Of a DNA stretch of 64,000 nucleotides, positions 42,647 to 51,654 are shown piece by piece; position 1 is the first letter of the stretch, and the number at the start of each line of letters is the position of its first letter. A program made the position numbers and the translations under genes. Below the pieces are notes generated by a model, which searched no databases, was not told the origin of the DNA, and saw only the letters and a program-made list of their open reading frames with translations. Source of the stretch: CAVUCH01 sp963697705 (GTDB lineage Bacteria; Acidobacteriota; Vicinamibacteria; Vicinamibacterales; JAENWD01); assembly GCA_963697705.1 (NCBI GenBank), contig CAVOPA010000003.1, positions 1,111,954 through 1,175,953 on the forward strand. Reading direction: 5' to 3'.

Positions 42647-43201
42647 TTACTCGTGTCTGTGCTCGTGGATGTGCTCGTGGATGTGGCCCGGCTCTGTCGC
42701 GAGCCGGTGCCACGCGCCCTCTGTTTCGGGCGGCAGGTGGTCGCTGTGCTTGATGAAAGCGACGACCCTCCAGATCTCCTCGTCGGACATGACCGTGTCC
42801 CAGGCCGGCATCCCCGTCATGCGGACGCCGTGCTTCGTCACCCAGAACAGCCAGGCATCGTCATCGTGTGGAATGCGGTTGATGAGCTGCGGCACCGGGG
42901 GGCTGAACCTGTCGCGCATCGGGCTGATCTTCGCCTGCGCCCCGCCGTGGCAGAACGCACAGTGGTCCTCGTAGTCCTGTGCGCCCTCGGTCAGGTTCTC
43001 GGCCGTGAGCGCAGTCGGGTTCTCTCCGGCCGGCTTGTGCTTCTCGGCATACACGTTCAGGGCGCGGTTCGCGAGCGCACGCTCCAGTGAACTGGGAGGA
43101 TTGTCCGCGCCGATCGGGTAGAGACCGAAGCGCGAGATCGCGAACACGCCGCCGGCAAGCGCGAGCAGCGCCACCACAACACCAATCACGAAACCTCGCA
43201 T
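42647..43201 (-). CDS. Membrane-anchored c-type cytochrome with His-rich tail
   Basis: 184 residues from ATG 43201. N-terminal membrane anchor (VIGVVVALLALAGGVFAIS), then a single monohaem cytochrome c domain: CAFCH haem-binding site in YEDHCAFCHGGAQ, axial-Met candidate in RMTGMPAWDTV, and EIWRVVAFIKH. The last residues are HIHEHIHEHRHE, a run of alternating His that could bind metal ions (Cu, Ni or Zn). Periplasmic electron carrier. No oxidase genes are close. Confidence 0.8.
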   Translation of the reverse strand: MRGFVIGVVVALLALAGGVFAISRFGLYPIGADNPPSSLERALANRALNVYAEKHKPAGENPTALTAENLTEGAQDYEDHCAFCHGGAQAKISPMRDRFSPPVPQLINRIPHDDDAWLFWVTKHGVRMTGMPAWDTVMSDEEIWRVVAFIKHSDHLPPETEGAWHRLATEPGHIHEHIHEHRHE

Positions 43202-43224
43202 ACCGGAATTCTAGCTCCGATGCC

Positions 43225-43350
43225 ATGCCTGCCAATCTCGGCTCCGGGCGGGTAGCCTGGTTCGACGTCACGACGACTGACTTGTCAAGGTCGAAGGAGT
43301 TCTACGGCCAGCTCTTCGAATGGACGTTCAACCCCGTTCAGGGGAACTAA
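43225..43350 (+). pseudogene. VOC/glyoxalase protein, N-terminal fragment
   Basis: From ATG 43225 only 41 residues remain: MPANLGSGRVAWFDVTTTDL, then SRSKEFYGQLFEWTFNPVQ. This is the unmistakable first strand/helix of a VOC-fold protein. It stops at 43350, and the rest of the domain (another 80-200 residues) is not found downstream in any frame. It marks the left edge of a stretch of broken genes. Confidence 0.7.
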
Positions 43351-43460
43351 TCTGGCGGCTGAAATCCTTTTCGGGTCGATCGCCATCGGACGATTCGAGT
43401 TGTGGAGGGCAGCCACCGTGTCTGATAGGGTGTTCAGAGACCATCACTGCAGTGGGGGTG

Positions 43461-43930
43461 TTACCCTGCGGCGACCGCCCACGACTTTGCCCATGCCGGC
43501 ATGCTGCGAGCCCCAACCGCTGGCTCGAAGCCCGCAAAGTCGACGATCAGCATGACGGATCGCCCTGACACTGTCACATCGATGGGCTTGTTCAACCGGG
43601 ACGGTCGAAGATCTCCGCGGTCGTGTGGCCAGCGGTTGACCAGATGCAAGTTTGGCAACGACCAGGCCGGATGCGCGAATGCGCCGCGCTGCCACGGGCG
43701 CTCCTCACGGGCACAGTCCCGTCGTCGCCACACCGCGAGTGTCGGCTCCGTTGTCCGTCGAGAAGAGCATGCCGCTGTGAAACGGGTCGAGCCCGACGCC
43801 GCACGTCCGGTTCCGCAGGCCCCAGGCTTCCAGACGCAGTGACCCGACACCAACCGCCGGATCGAAGGGACGTAGCGCCGTTTCCCGCAATGATGCCATC
43901 GCGCGGACTGCCGGCGTGGCCGCCGGCACG
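43461..43930 (-). pseudogene. Decayed glucose/sorbosone-dehydrogenase-like (NHL/PQQ-type propeller) gene
   Basis: Minus-strand frames carry pieces that fit one secreted propeller in order but in different frames: MPAATPAVRAMASLRETALR, then GSLRLEAWGLRN, GVGLDPFHSGMLFSTDNGAD (about 43930-43710), and LNKPIDVTVSGRSVMLIVDF with AGFEPA and a plausible C terminus (about 43600-43461). The W-G-L-R-N and D-N-G-A-D-x-R-G motifs are typical of soluble aldose-sugar dehydrogenases. Several shifts separate the pieces, and no signal peptide survives. Confidence 0.5.
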
Positions 43931-44171
43931 ACCGTGCCGAGCGCCGCCGGGCCTCGGCCGACCGAAGAGTTTGCGCGGTCAGAGCAACGACACTATGTAG
44001 CCTGCGGGCTGCCAAGTTTCACGATGTGGAACCGTCTTCGGGATGCGAACGTCGTCCTGACACCGCCCTGGCGGCGGCGGCGAATCCGCTGTGCACGATG
44101 GCGGTGTGTTTGGGATGCTGGCTGGTTGTGACGCGGTGTCGCCCCGGCCGCTCTTGCGGGAGGGCGCGAGG

Positions 44172-46010
44172 ATGAATCGACGAGAGTTTCTCGGCAACTC
44201 GACGGCGGCAGCCGTGGGTGTCGCCACGTTCGGATGGCCGCAGTCTCTGGCGGCGCAGATGGCGCCAACGCCCATCGGCATCCAGGTCGGCGCGGTCTCG
44301 TTCGTCGACGAAGGCACCGACAAGGTGCTCGACACGCTCGCGGAGATCGGCGGCATCGATACGCTGTTCCTCGCGACCTTCACCTACGGCCGCGGCATCG
44401 GCGGGCGGCAGCCGCGCGGTAGCCCGTTGCCCGATCACGGCAGGCAAGTGACGTACGATCAGGACTATCACGGCGGCATCTTCGCGACGCCACATCGGCG
44501 ACGGGTCCTACCGCTGGCGGAGCACGGTCAGCGCCAGTGGGGAACGTTCACGGGCGAGGGTCTGGCTGCGCCGACGGTGACGTGTCGCGGTCGGCCGCAA
44601 CGTCGACTGCGCGGCAACCCGATTGCCATCACGCTGGTCGGTACGACCGACGGGATTTGCTGGTTCGAGGACGTCTTCCGCAAGGACGTGGCGGGCCTCG
44701 ACAAGGCCTTCGAAATGCGACATCACGGCCAGCCGCGGGATGGCCAGGACATTCAGTTGCTCAAGTACAACACCCGGCGTCTGCTGTCGCAGACCCCCAA
44801 CACCCTGAACTTCTGGCTCGGACTGACCGAGAGACGATGTCGGGTACCGGCGACTCGGGCGGCGCCAGCTGGATCACGGCCGCCTATAACGCTACGACGT
44901 CGATGGTCTGTGTTCGGCAGCCGAGCGGCAAGGCCCGCTGAACAGCGCCCTTGGCGCCAGCCACGGCGGCGGGCCGACGCCGTCCACCGTCGGCGGTTTC
45001 TGCCCGTCGCCTGACCGCCGCGACCAAGGAAGGGATTGGGCAACGCGGAGCGCGCGAAGCAGGGCTATCTCGCGACTCGAGAAATGGATCGCGGGCATGA
45101 AGGGGAAGGACCGTCCGATAGACGGCGCATTCGTTACCTTCTGGCGTATCCTCGTCGAGCATCCCGAGGTGCTGGCGTGGGAGCGGCTATGGAACGAAGG
45201 GCTGCGCGACGACCTACCGCGTCATGTACCGCAAGGCGCACGACCTCGCCACGCAGAAGCCGATGGGCTGGCCATCTGGCACACCAACTCGTTCGCGCCG
45301 TTCTATCGCGCCGAGCAGGACTATCGAGATGTTCAGACGCAGTTCTCCGACTTTCTGAAGGTGGTGATGTACCACCGAGCTACGCGCGCGGCCGCGGATT
45401 CGGCTCGCTACATCCGAACAGCGGTCAACGGCGACGCTCTTCGCCGACCTCACGCCCGAACAGACGACCGAAATCACCTATCCGACGGCACTAGCATCGT
45501 GGGCGTACCCGTCCGAAGCGCCGCTCGACACACTGCCGACCGCCGGCTTGTCTGCCGACTATGTGCGGCGGGAGTACCCGTCGCGACGGTCGCCGGACGT
45601 CGGTGCGGGGAGCACGACGACCGATGCGATCGTCGTGACCGCCGTCGCCGCCCGACGCCCCATCGAAGCTGACGGCGATCGCGCTCACCGCAGCTCCATC
45701 GGCCTGAAGTGGACGAACGGAACCACGCCAGATCTCGGTCGATCGAGCGCTGCACCGGATCCGGGTGCACCAACTTCGTTCAGGCGGCTCGCTGCCTGGA
45801 AGCAGGACGAAACGGCCGGGCATCGAAATCGACGTGCCCACTGGCGAAGAGGAAACGAAGACGACGCCGGACGACGTCTACGCCGCAGTGAGGGCAACGT
45901 TCGATGCCGGCGCGAACGGCGTCATCCTGTCGAGGAAGCACTCGGAGATGCGCCTCGACAACCTGCGCGCGGCCGGCCGCGCCGTGCGCGAAACGGTCAA
46001 GCGCGCATGA
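44172..46010 (+). pseudogene. Tat-exported glycosidase-like protein, multiply frameshifted
   Basis: ATG 44172 begins with a Tat leader (MNRREFLGNSTAAAVGVATF) and runs well to YGRGIGGRQPRGSPLPDHGR. After that the expected protein appears in pieces across frames: YHGGIFATPHRR; ICWFEDVFRKDVAGLDKAFE; GASHGGG; DGAFVTFWRILVEHPEVLAW with ERLWNEGLRDD (about 45120-45210); AIWHTNSFAPFYRAEQDYRD (about 45270-45330); TAGLSADYVRREYPSR (about 45540); and finally GIEIDVPTGEEETKTTPDDV plus LSRKHSEMRLDNLRAAGRAV (45820-46000). The order is that of one about 500-residue exported protein resembling barrel-type glycoside-hydrolase-like family proteins. At least five shifts and some loss, so a real pseudogene is likely. 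It ends 10 bases before the related Tat glycosidase at 46021. Confidence 0.6.
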
Positions 46011-46020
46011 GGAAACCCAC

Positions 46021-48351
46021 GTGAACGCACGCCACGGCCTCGTGACCAGACGACGTTTCATCAGGAGCACGATCGGCGGCGCCACGGCCGTCATCGGTGC
46101 GCCCGCAATCGTGTCCGCTCTGGCGATGCGCGGCCAGGGCGCGAGCGCGACGGTGCCCTGGTACCGCCGCGCCTATCTCTGGGGACAGACCAACATCACC
46201 GAGAAAGATCCGATCCGCTACGACATCGACTGGTGGCGCAGCTACTGGAAGCGGACCGAGGTGCAGGCCGTCATCATCAACGCCGGTGGCATCGTCGCCT
46301 ATTACCCGAGCAGGTTCCCGCTGCACCATCGCGCGGAGTTTCTCGGCGACCGCGATCTCTTTGGCGAGCTGACGAAGGCCGCGCATGCCGACGGCATCTT
46401 CGTGATGGCGCGCATGGACTCGAACCGCACCGGGGAAGATTTCTTCAAGGCCCACCCGGACTGGTTCGCGCGCGACGCCAACGGTCAGCCGTACCGCGCC
46501 GCTGACAAGTACGTCGCCTGCATCAACAGTCCGTACTACGACGAATACCTGCCCGATGTGCTCCGCGAGATCATCGAGCGCTCGCGGCCGGACGGGTTCA
46601 CCGACAACAGCTGGGCAGGGCTTGGACGCGAGAGCATCTGTTATTGCGACAACTGCACGCGCAAATTCCAGGCACAGACGGGCACCGCGCTGCCGCGGAC
46701 GGCCGATTGGCACGACCAGGCGTATCGCGACTGGATCATGTGGAGCTACGCGCGCCGCACGGAGCTCTGGGACCTGAACAACCGGACGACGCGCGCGGCC
46801 GGCGGCCCCGACTGCATCTGGTCGGGCATGAACAGCGGCTCGGTGACCGCGCAGGCGCGCTCGTTCCGTGATCTGAAGGAGATCTGCGCGCGTGCCGACA
46901 TCGTGATGCTCGACCATCAGCGGCGCGACGACGACACGGGGTTCCAGCAGAACGGCGACACCGGCAAGCGCGTGCACATGCTACTCGGCTGGGACAAGCT
47001 CGCGCCGGAATCGATGGCGATGTATCAATCGGGTCCCGGCTACTACCGTGTCGCGAGCAAACCGGCGGCGGAAGCACGCATGTGGATGATCGCGGGGATC
47101 GCCGGTGGCATTCAGCCGTGGTGGCATCACGTCGGCGCTTACCATGAAGACCGCCGCATGTATCAGTCGGCCGAGCCGGTGATGCGGTGGTGGAAGGCGA
47201 ACGAGCGGTACCTCGTCGAGCGGACGCCGATCGCGAACGTCGGCGTGGTGTGGTCGCAGCGAAACACCGACTTCTTCGGGCGGGATGTCGCCGCGGAGGT
47301 CGTTGACGCACCGTATACCGGATTCATGCACGCCCTCGTCCGGGCGCGGATTCCGTATCTGCCCGTGCACGCCGACGAGATCGAGCGGCAGGCCGGCCGC
47401 CTGAAGACGTTGATCCTGCCCAACGTCGGCGCCTTGTCGGACCGGCAGGTGGCGGGCGTCAGGCGGTTCGTCGAGCGCGGTGGATCAATGCTGGCGACCG
47501 GCGCGACCAGTCTCTTCACCGAATGGGGCGATGCGCGGCCGGATTTTGCCCTCGCCGATCTGTTCCGTTGCCACCGGACCGGCGAGCTGCCACCGACGGC
47601 CACGGCGGCAGCACGCCGCGGTGCCGGGGATCCGATTGGCGCTTTTGCGCCGAGCCCGAGCAGTCATACCTATCTGCGGCTCGCTCCCGAACTGCGCGCG
47701 CGCGTCGACGGACCACGTGCGGGCGACGAACCGGCCATCTCCGGTACGCGTCACGCCGTGCTGCGCGGGTTCGATGAGACCGACCTGATCGCGTTCGGGG
47801 GAACGCTCGGTCCACTGAAGGTGGACCGAGGGGCGCTGGTGCCGCTGACGTTCGTCCCGCCGTTTCCAACCTACCCGCCGGAGACCGCCTGGATGCGTCA
47901 GCCGACGACGGACATTCCCGGCCTCGTGCTCTCCGAACGCGGCCAATCGCGCATCGCCTACATGCCCGCGGACATCGATCGCCGCTACGCAGGTGAACAC
48001 CTGCCGGATCATGCGCGCCTGATCGCGAACATCGTGCGCTGGACGGCCGGTGAGGAGATCCCGCTGTCGGTCGAGGGTACCGGTCTGGTCGACTGCCATC
48101 TCTACGAGCAGCCGGGCCGTGTGATCCTTCACCTCGTCAACCTGACGAGCGAGGCGACCTGGCGGGCGCCGGTCGACGAGCTCATTCGCGTGGGACCATT
48201 CAGGATTACCATGCCGCTGCCGCCGCGGGTGGCCAACCCACGGGCGCGTCTGCTGGTCGCGGAGACGACGCGTCCGGTCGGCGTCTCGGGCGGCAAAGCA
48301 TCGCTCGACATTTCATCGATCCTCGATCATGAAGTTGTCGTGCTGGAGTAG
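46021..48351 (+). CDS. Tat-exported GH42-like glycosidase (GHL6/beta-galactosidase trimerisation type)
   Basis: 776 residues from GTG 46021. Tat leader VNARHGLVTRRRFIRSTIGG. The catalytic barrel follows: WGQTNITEKDPIRYDIDWWR, AVIINAGGIVAYYPSRFPLH, TKAAHADGIFVMARMDSNRT, FFKAHPDWFARDANGQPYRA, FTDNSWAGLGRESICYCDNC and IWSGMNSGSVTAQ. A trimerisation/GATase-like domain (AEVVDAPYTGFMHALVRARI, LILPNVGALSDRQVAGVRRF) and a C-terminal beta domain (YEQPGRVILHLVNLTSEATW) complete it. The catalytic residues cannot be placed with certainty. Probably cleaves plant polysaccharide in the periplasm. Intact, unlike the pseudogene just upstream, which may have been its operon partner. Confidence 0.75.
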   Translation: MNARHGLVTRRRFIRSTIGGATAVIGAPAIVSALAMRGQGASATVPWYRRAYLWGQTNITEKDPIRYDIDWWRSYWKRTEVQAVIINAGGIVAYYPSRFPLHHRAEFLGDRDLFGELTKAAHADGIFVMARMDSNRTGEDFFKAHPDWFARDANGQPYRAADKYVACINSPYYDEYLPDVLREIIERSRPDGFTDNSWAGLGRESICYCDNCTRKFQAQTGTALPRTADWHDQAYRDWIMWSYARRTELWDLNNRTTRAAGGPDCIWSGMNSGSVTAQARSFRDLKEICARADIVMLDHQRRDDDTGFQQNGDTGKRVHMLLGWDKLAPESMAMYQSGPGYYRVASKPAAEARMWMIAGIAGGIQPWWHHVGAYHEDRRMYQSAEPVMRWWKANERYLVERTPIANVGVVWSQRNTDFFGRDVAAEVVDAPYTGFMHALVRARIPYLPVHADEIERQAGRLKTLILPNVGALSDRQVAGVRRFVERGGSMLATGATSLFTEWGDARPDFALADLFRCHRTGELPPTATAAARRGAGDPIGAFAPSPSSHTYLRLAPELRARVDGPRAGDEPAISGTRHAVLRGFDETDLIAFGGTLGPLKVDRGALVPLTFVPPFPTYPPETAWMRQPTTDIPGLVLSERGQSRIAYMPADIDRRYAGEHLPDHARLIANIVRWTAGEEIPLSVEGTGLVDCHLYEQPGRVILHLVNLTSEATWRAPVDELIRVGPFRITMPLPPRVANPRARLLVAETTRPVGVSGGKASLDISSILDHEVVVLE

Positions 48352-48545
48352 CGGGTACAGCACGTTGTCGGCGCCGGAGAGGACACGATCCTGGTACCGG
48401 ATGAGGAAGGGCGCGGACCTTCTCATCCTTCTACATCTGATTAGTTCACGCGGGCCGCGGTATCGACGGCGAAGTTCCGGTACTTTGTCGAACCGTTCCG
48501 CGATCTGATCGACGTCCACTTCCATGCTGCCGGTGCGCGCCCACG
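48350..48545 (-). pseudogene. Possible amidohydrolase fragment
   Basis: On the minus strand, MEVDVDQIAERFDKVPELRR and, nearer the gene end, APFLIRYQDRVLSGADNVLY resemble the conserved end of amidohydrolase_2 proteins (usual forms: NVYVDIAARF and FFIRYQDRVLFGTD). The remaining barrel and metal ligands are not visible. Short and degenerate, so the call is tentative. Confidence 0.3.
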
Positions 48546-48678
48546 ACCCGTCAGGTTCGGGTGCAGCATACGCGACGCACGCGCCTTGATTGGCGAACAC
48601 GCCCTGGAAACATCGTCACGCCGGGCACAATAACGATCGAGGACGGGTGCGGAGAAGTCCGGCGGTCGGTGGACTCGC

Positions 48679-49680
48679 CTAGCGTGAGAGCTGCACCTTC
48701 GCCTTGGCGGCAAGCGTGTCCGTGGATCGGTGCTCGCGCCGATACCGTGCGGGCGGCGTGCCGAGCAGGCGCTTGAAGGCGCGGTTGAACGCCGCCTCGG
48801 ACTCGTATCCCACCTCGGCGGCGATATCGGCCACGCCACGCGGCGTCGTCGTCAGCGCCTGCGCGGCGAGCTGCAGGCGCCATCGCGTCAAGTAGGCCAT
48901 CGGCGGCTCCGACAGATATTTGGCGAATCGATCGACGAGCGCCGTCCGCGAGACGCCGACGGCCTCGGCCAACTCGGCGATCGTCCACGGATGGTCGACG
49001 CGGCTGTGCAGCATCGCGAGACTCCTGCTGACGACCGGATCGCGAGCGCCGGCGAGCCAACCGGTCTGGTGCTCCGGCAGTCCCGCCACGTAGCGGCGGA
49101 GCGTGTCGACGAACAGGGCCTCGGACACCTTGGCCAGCATCGCATCGCTGCCGGCACGATTCGACGTTGCCTCGTCGACGAGGTGTAACAACGAGCCTTC
49201 CAGCCAGTGCCCCGCGCGGTCCGTGCGCACGTTCACCTTGAGCATGGAGGGCAGCCCCCCAAGAATCGGTGCGCACAGCAGCGGGTCGCACGCCATGTAA
49301 CCGCAGACGAAGCGCGTGCTGTCGCCGCCGCCACCGCTGCGCATCGGGGTCAGATCGCGGCTCACGATCTTCTTCATCAGCGAGGCGCGGTCGATCGGCT
49401 GTGCCCCGGACGCGCTGCTCAGCTCATGGGCATCACCATGAGGAAACACGACGATGTCGCCGGGCTCGAGGGTCAAGGTGCGTCCGTCTGGCAACGCCGC
49501 CCGGGCCACCCCGTCGACCACGAGATGGTAGACCACGAGATGGGGGGCACCGGGCGCCAGCGCTGACGCCAGCGCCTGCGACGCCGGGGTCGCGAGCGCC
49601 CACGGCGCCGAGAACTCCGCGCTGAAGAAAAGCGCGCCCTTCAGCTTCACGCCGCTCAGCACTTCCGAGAACGCATCCAT
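48679..49680 (-). CDS. AraC-family transcriptional regulator with cupin_6 sensor domain (copy A efflux locus)
   Basis: 333 residues from ATG 49680 (MDAFSEVLSGVKLKGALFFS), the usual start of this group. The N-terminal cupin_6 ligand domain has HLVVDGVARAALPDGRTLTL and EPGDIVVFPHGDAHELSS. The C-terminal AraC domain has two helix-turn-helices: DHPWTIAELAEAVGVSRTAL and GVADIAAEVGYESEAAFNRA with FKRLLGTPPARYR. It is divergent from the TolC gene at 49833 and probably controls it. The start region of this gene recurs in degraded form at about 59080-59140, beside the second efflux locus. Confidence 0.85.
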   Translation of the reverse strand: MDAFSEVLSGVKLKGALFFSAEFSAPWALATPASQALASALAPGAPHLVVYHLVVDGVARAALPDGRTLTLEPGDIVVFPHGDAHELSSASGAQPIDRASLMKKIVSRDLTPMRSGGGGDSTRFVCGYMACDPLLCAPILGGLPSMLKVNVRTDRAGHWLEGSLLHLVDEATSNRAGSDAMLAKVSEALFVDTLRRYVAGLPEHQTGWLAGARDPVVSRSLAMLHSRVDHPWTIAELAEAVGVSRTALVDRFAKYLSEPPMAYLTRWRLQLAAQALTTTPRGVADIAAEVGYESEAAFNRAFKRLLGTPPARYRREHRSTDTLAAKAKVQLSR

Positions 49681-49832
49681 TTCTGATTGGCTCCGGTTGG
49701 CCGCCCGGCAAAGTTTTTCGGGATTGGCGCCATGCATTCTAGCGCCACCCCGCTTGCGAGCAAGAACTTCGGCCGCGCGAGCATGGCTCGCGGGCGCTCG
49801 GATCGCCAGACTGCCCGGTAGCGGAGGCGGTC

Positions 49833-51212
49833 ATGACTGACACATCAATCGCGCGCGTCTCGTTCAGCCTGGCGCGGGCGGTGGCGGGGTGGGGAGCGGG
49901 TCTCGGGACCGCAGGCCTCCTCGCCACCCTGCTTCTGGCCCCGCCGGCGTCCGCGCAGTCGCCGCTCTCCCTGTCGGCGGCCATTGCGCGCGCCAAAGCA
50001 CAGAACCCCGACGCCGGAGCGTCGGCGGCCGCCGAGCGGGAAGCAGCCGAACGTGTCACGCAGGCTCGCAGCGGCTATTTCCCGAAGATTGACGCCGCGG
50101 AGTCCTGGCAGCGCGGCAACAACCCGGTGTTCGTGTTCAGTTCACGTCTTGCACAGCGCCACTTCACCGAGGCCGACTTCGCCCTCGATGGACTCAATCA
50201 TCCCGATGCGACGGACAATTTCCGCACCGCATTCTCGGTCGAGCAGTCGCTGTTCGATCGCGCCACCACGGCGAACGTCCGGGCCGCGTCGATCGGGCGG
50301 GACATGGCAACCACTGGCAGGCGACTCGTCGACCATGAGCTGACTGCGGCGGTGACCGACGCGTTTGGCCGCGTCCTCATTGCTGCCGCGACGGTTCGTT
50401 CGGCAGCGGCCGCGGTGGAGACCGCGCGGGCCGATCGCGAGGTGGCCGGCAACCGCCGTGACGCCGGTCGGGTGACCGACGCGGATGTCCTGCAGCTGGA
50501 CGTCTACCTGGCACGCACGCTCGAACAGCAGGTGCAGGCAACGGCGGACGAACGCATCGCGCGCGCCCGATTGAATCAGTTGATGGGCGAGCCGTTGGGC
50601 ACGATGTTCTCGCTCGATCCCACGCCGCCGGCGATCGTGATCGACCTCACAAATCCAGCAGGCCTGGAGGAGGAAGCCGTGAAGAATCGCCCGGAAGTCG
50701 CACTCGCCGTCCAGCAGGAACAGCTGGCGGCCGCCATGGTGGACGCGGCGCAGGCGGCGTTTCTGCCGCAAGTCGCCGTGCAGGGCGCGTGGGAACTGAA
50801 CGGCGACGCCTGGCATTCGCGGTCGGCGAGCTGGGTGGCTGGCGCGGTCGCCCGGATCAACCTGTTCCATGGTCTTGCCGACAAGGCACGGCTTGCTGAA
50901 GCGCGCGTGCAGGCGACGCGTCGAGCGCTCGACAAGGGCAAAGCCGAGACCATGGCGCGGCTCGATGTGCAGATCGCGATTGCCCGGCTCGAGGCTGCGG
51001 AGGCGAGCGAAGCGGTTGGACGGGCGGCCGCCGAGCAAGCACGCGAGAGCCGCCGCATCATCCGGGATCGCTATGAGAGCGGCCTCACGGATGCGGCCAT
51101 GCTGCTGCGCGCGGCCGAAACCGTGCAGCAGGCCGATGCCCAGGAAGTCGCTGCGCGTGTGAATGTGCTCACCGCAACAGCGAATCTGCAACGAGCGGTA
51201 GGAATGCCATGA
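49833..51212 (+). CDS. TolC-family outer-membrane efflux protein (copy A)
   Basis: 459 residues, ATG 49833 after GCGGAGGCGG. Signal peptide (AGLGTAGLLATLLLAPPASA), then two OEP repeats: SLSAAIARAKAQNPDAGAS, VTQARSGYFPKIDAAESWQR and LFDRATTANVRAASIGRD, then the second, NRPEVALAVQQEQLAAAMVD, FLPQVAVQGAWELNGDAW and GLADKARLAEARVQATRRAL. It is the outer-membrane channel of a tripartite pump. It overlaps a membrane-fusion gene start by ATGA (51209), but that gene is cut after 20 codons, so the pump partner is missing here. The partner survives in copy B at 59491. Confidence 0.85.
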   Translation: MTDTSIARVSFSLARAVAGWGAGLGTAGLLATLLLAPPASAQSPLSLSAAIARAKAQNPDAGASAAAEREAAERVTQARSGYFPKIDAAESWQRGNNPVFVFSSRLAQRHFTEADFALDGLNHPDATDNFRTAFSVEQSLFDRATTANVRAASIGRDMATTGRRLVDHELTAAVTDAFGRVLIAAATVRSAAAAVETARADREVAGNRRDAGRVTDADVLQLDVYLARTLEQQVQATADERIARARLNQLMGEPLGTMFSLDPTPPAIVIDLTNPAGLEEEAVKNRPEVALAVQQEQLAAAMVDAAQAAFLPQVAVQGAWELNGDAWHSRSASWVAGAVARINLFHGLADKARLAEARVQATRRALDKGKAETMARLDVQIAIARLEAAEASEAVGRAAAEQARESRRIIRDRYESGLTDAAMLLRAAETVQQADAQEVAARVNVLTATANLQRAVGMP

Positions 51213-51271
51213 AACCGATCACCGCGAGTCATCACGTCATCGTTGCGGGGGTTTGCGGCAGCACTCGCTGA
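51209..51271 (+). pseudogene. Truncated membrane-fusion protein (20 codons left)
   Basis: ATG 51209 overlaps the TolC stop (ATGA). It reads MKPITASHHVIVAGVCGSTR then TGA. The DNA across the junction is strongly similar to copy B around 59491, where the intact gene begins MTQITSTHSVIAVGITTALL. After about 51260 the similarity ends, and the next recognisable sequence is an ADOP permease end at 51410. This looks like a deletion that removed the rest of the pump. Confidence 0.75.
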
Positions 51272-51409
51272 AGACCGGACCTGCAAGCCTGCTGATAACC
51301 GGTCGGACACAGTCGGACAGCGCCCGTTCGGGGGAGGATTCGAGCATCCTCGGCGAAGATCCGGCCAGAACTGGCCAAAGAATCCAAGCGGTATCGACAA
51401 TGCCTTGTC

Positions 51410-51535
51410 TTGATCGACGCGCCGACCTTCTTCGCCGGCGCTGTGATCCTGGTTACGTTAGGCCTTGTCGCGAGCCTGATGCCGGCGTATCGCGCCAGCC
51501 TGGTTGATCCACTGCAGACCTTGCGAGACGAATAG
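51410..51535 (+). pseudogene. ADOP permease C-terminal remnant
   Basis: Forty-one codons with stop: LIDAPTFFAGAVILVTLGLV, then ASLMPAYRASLVDPLQTLRD E. This is the last membrane helix and conserved PAYRASxxDPxxxLRxE tail of MacB/ADOP permeases. No start or upstream part is present between the truncated fusion gene and this remnant. Confidence 0.75.
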
Positions 51536-51654
51536 TTTTATCGGCGCGCCGATTCTAGTGCTTGAGTCGAAGGGATTTTCGACCCTGGCTCATCCGTGTG
51601 GCAGAGGATCGCGCTGCGACGTCGGGCTTCTTGAATGGCTTCCTCAAGGCGCGG

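Noticed and set aside
49833..51212. A second complete efflux pump in copy A
   Set aside because: The adaptor gene is cut after 20 codons and no RND gene follows.
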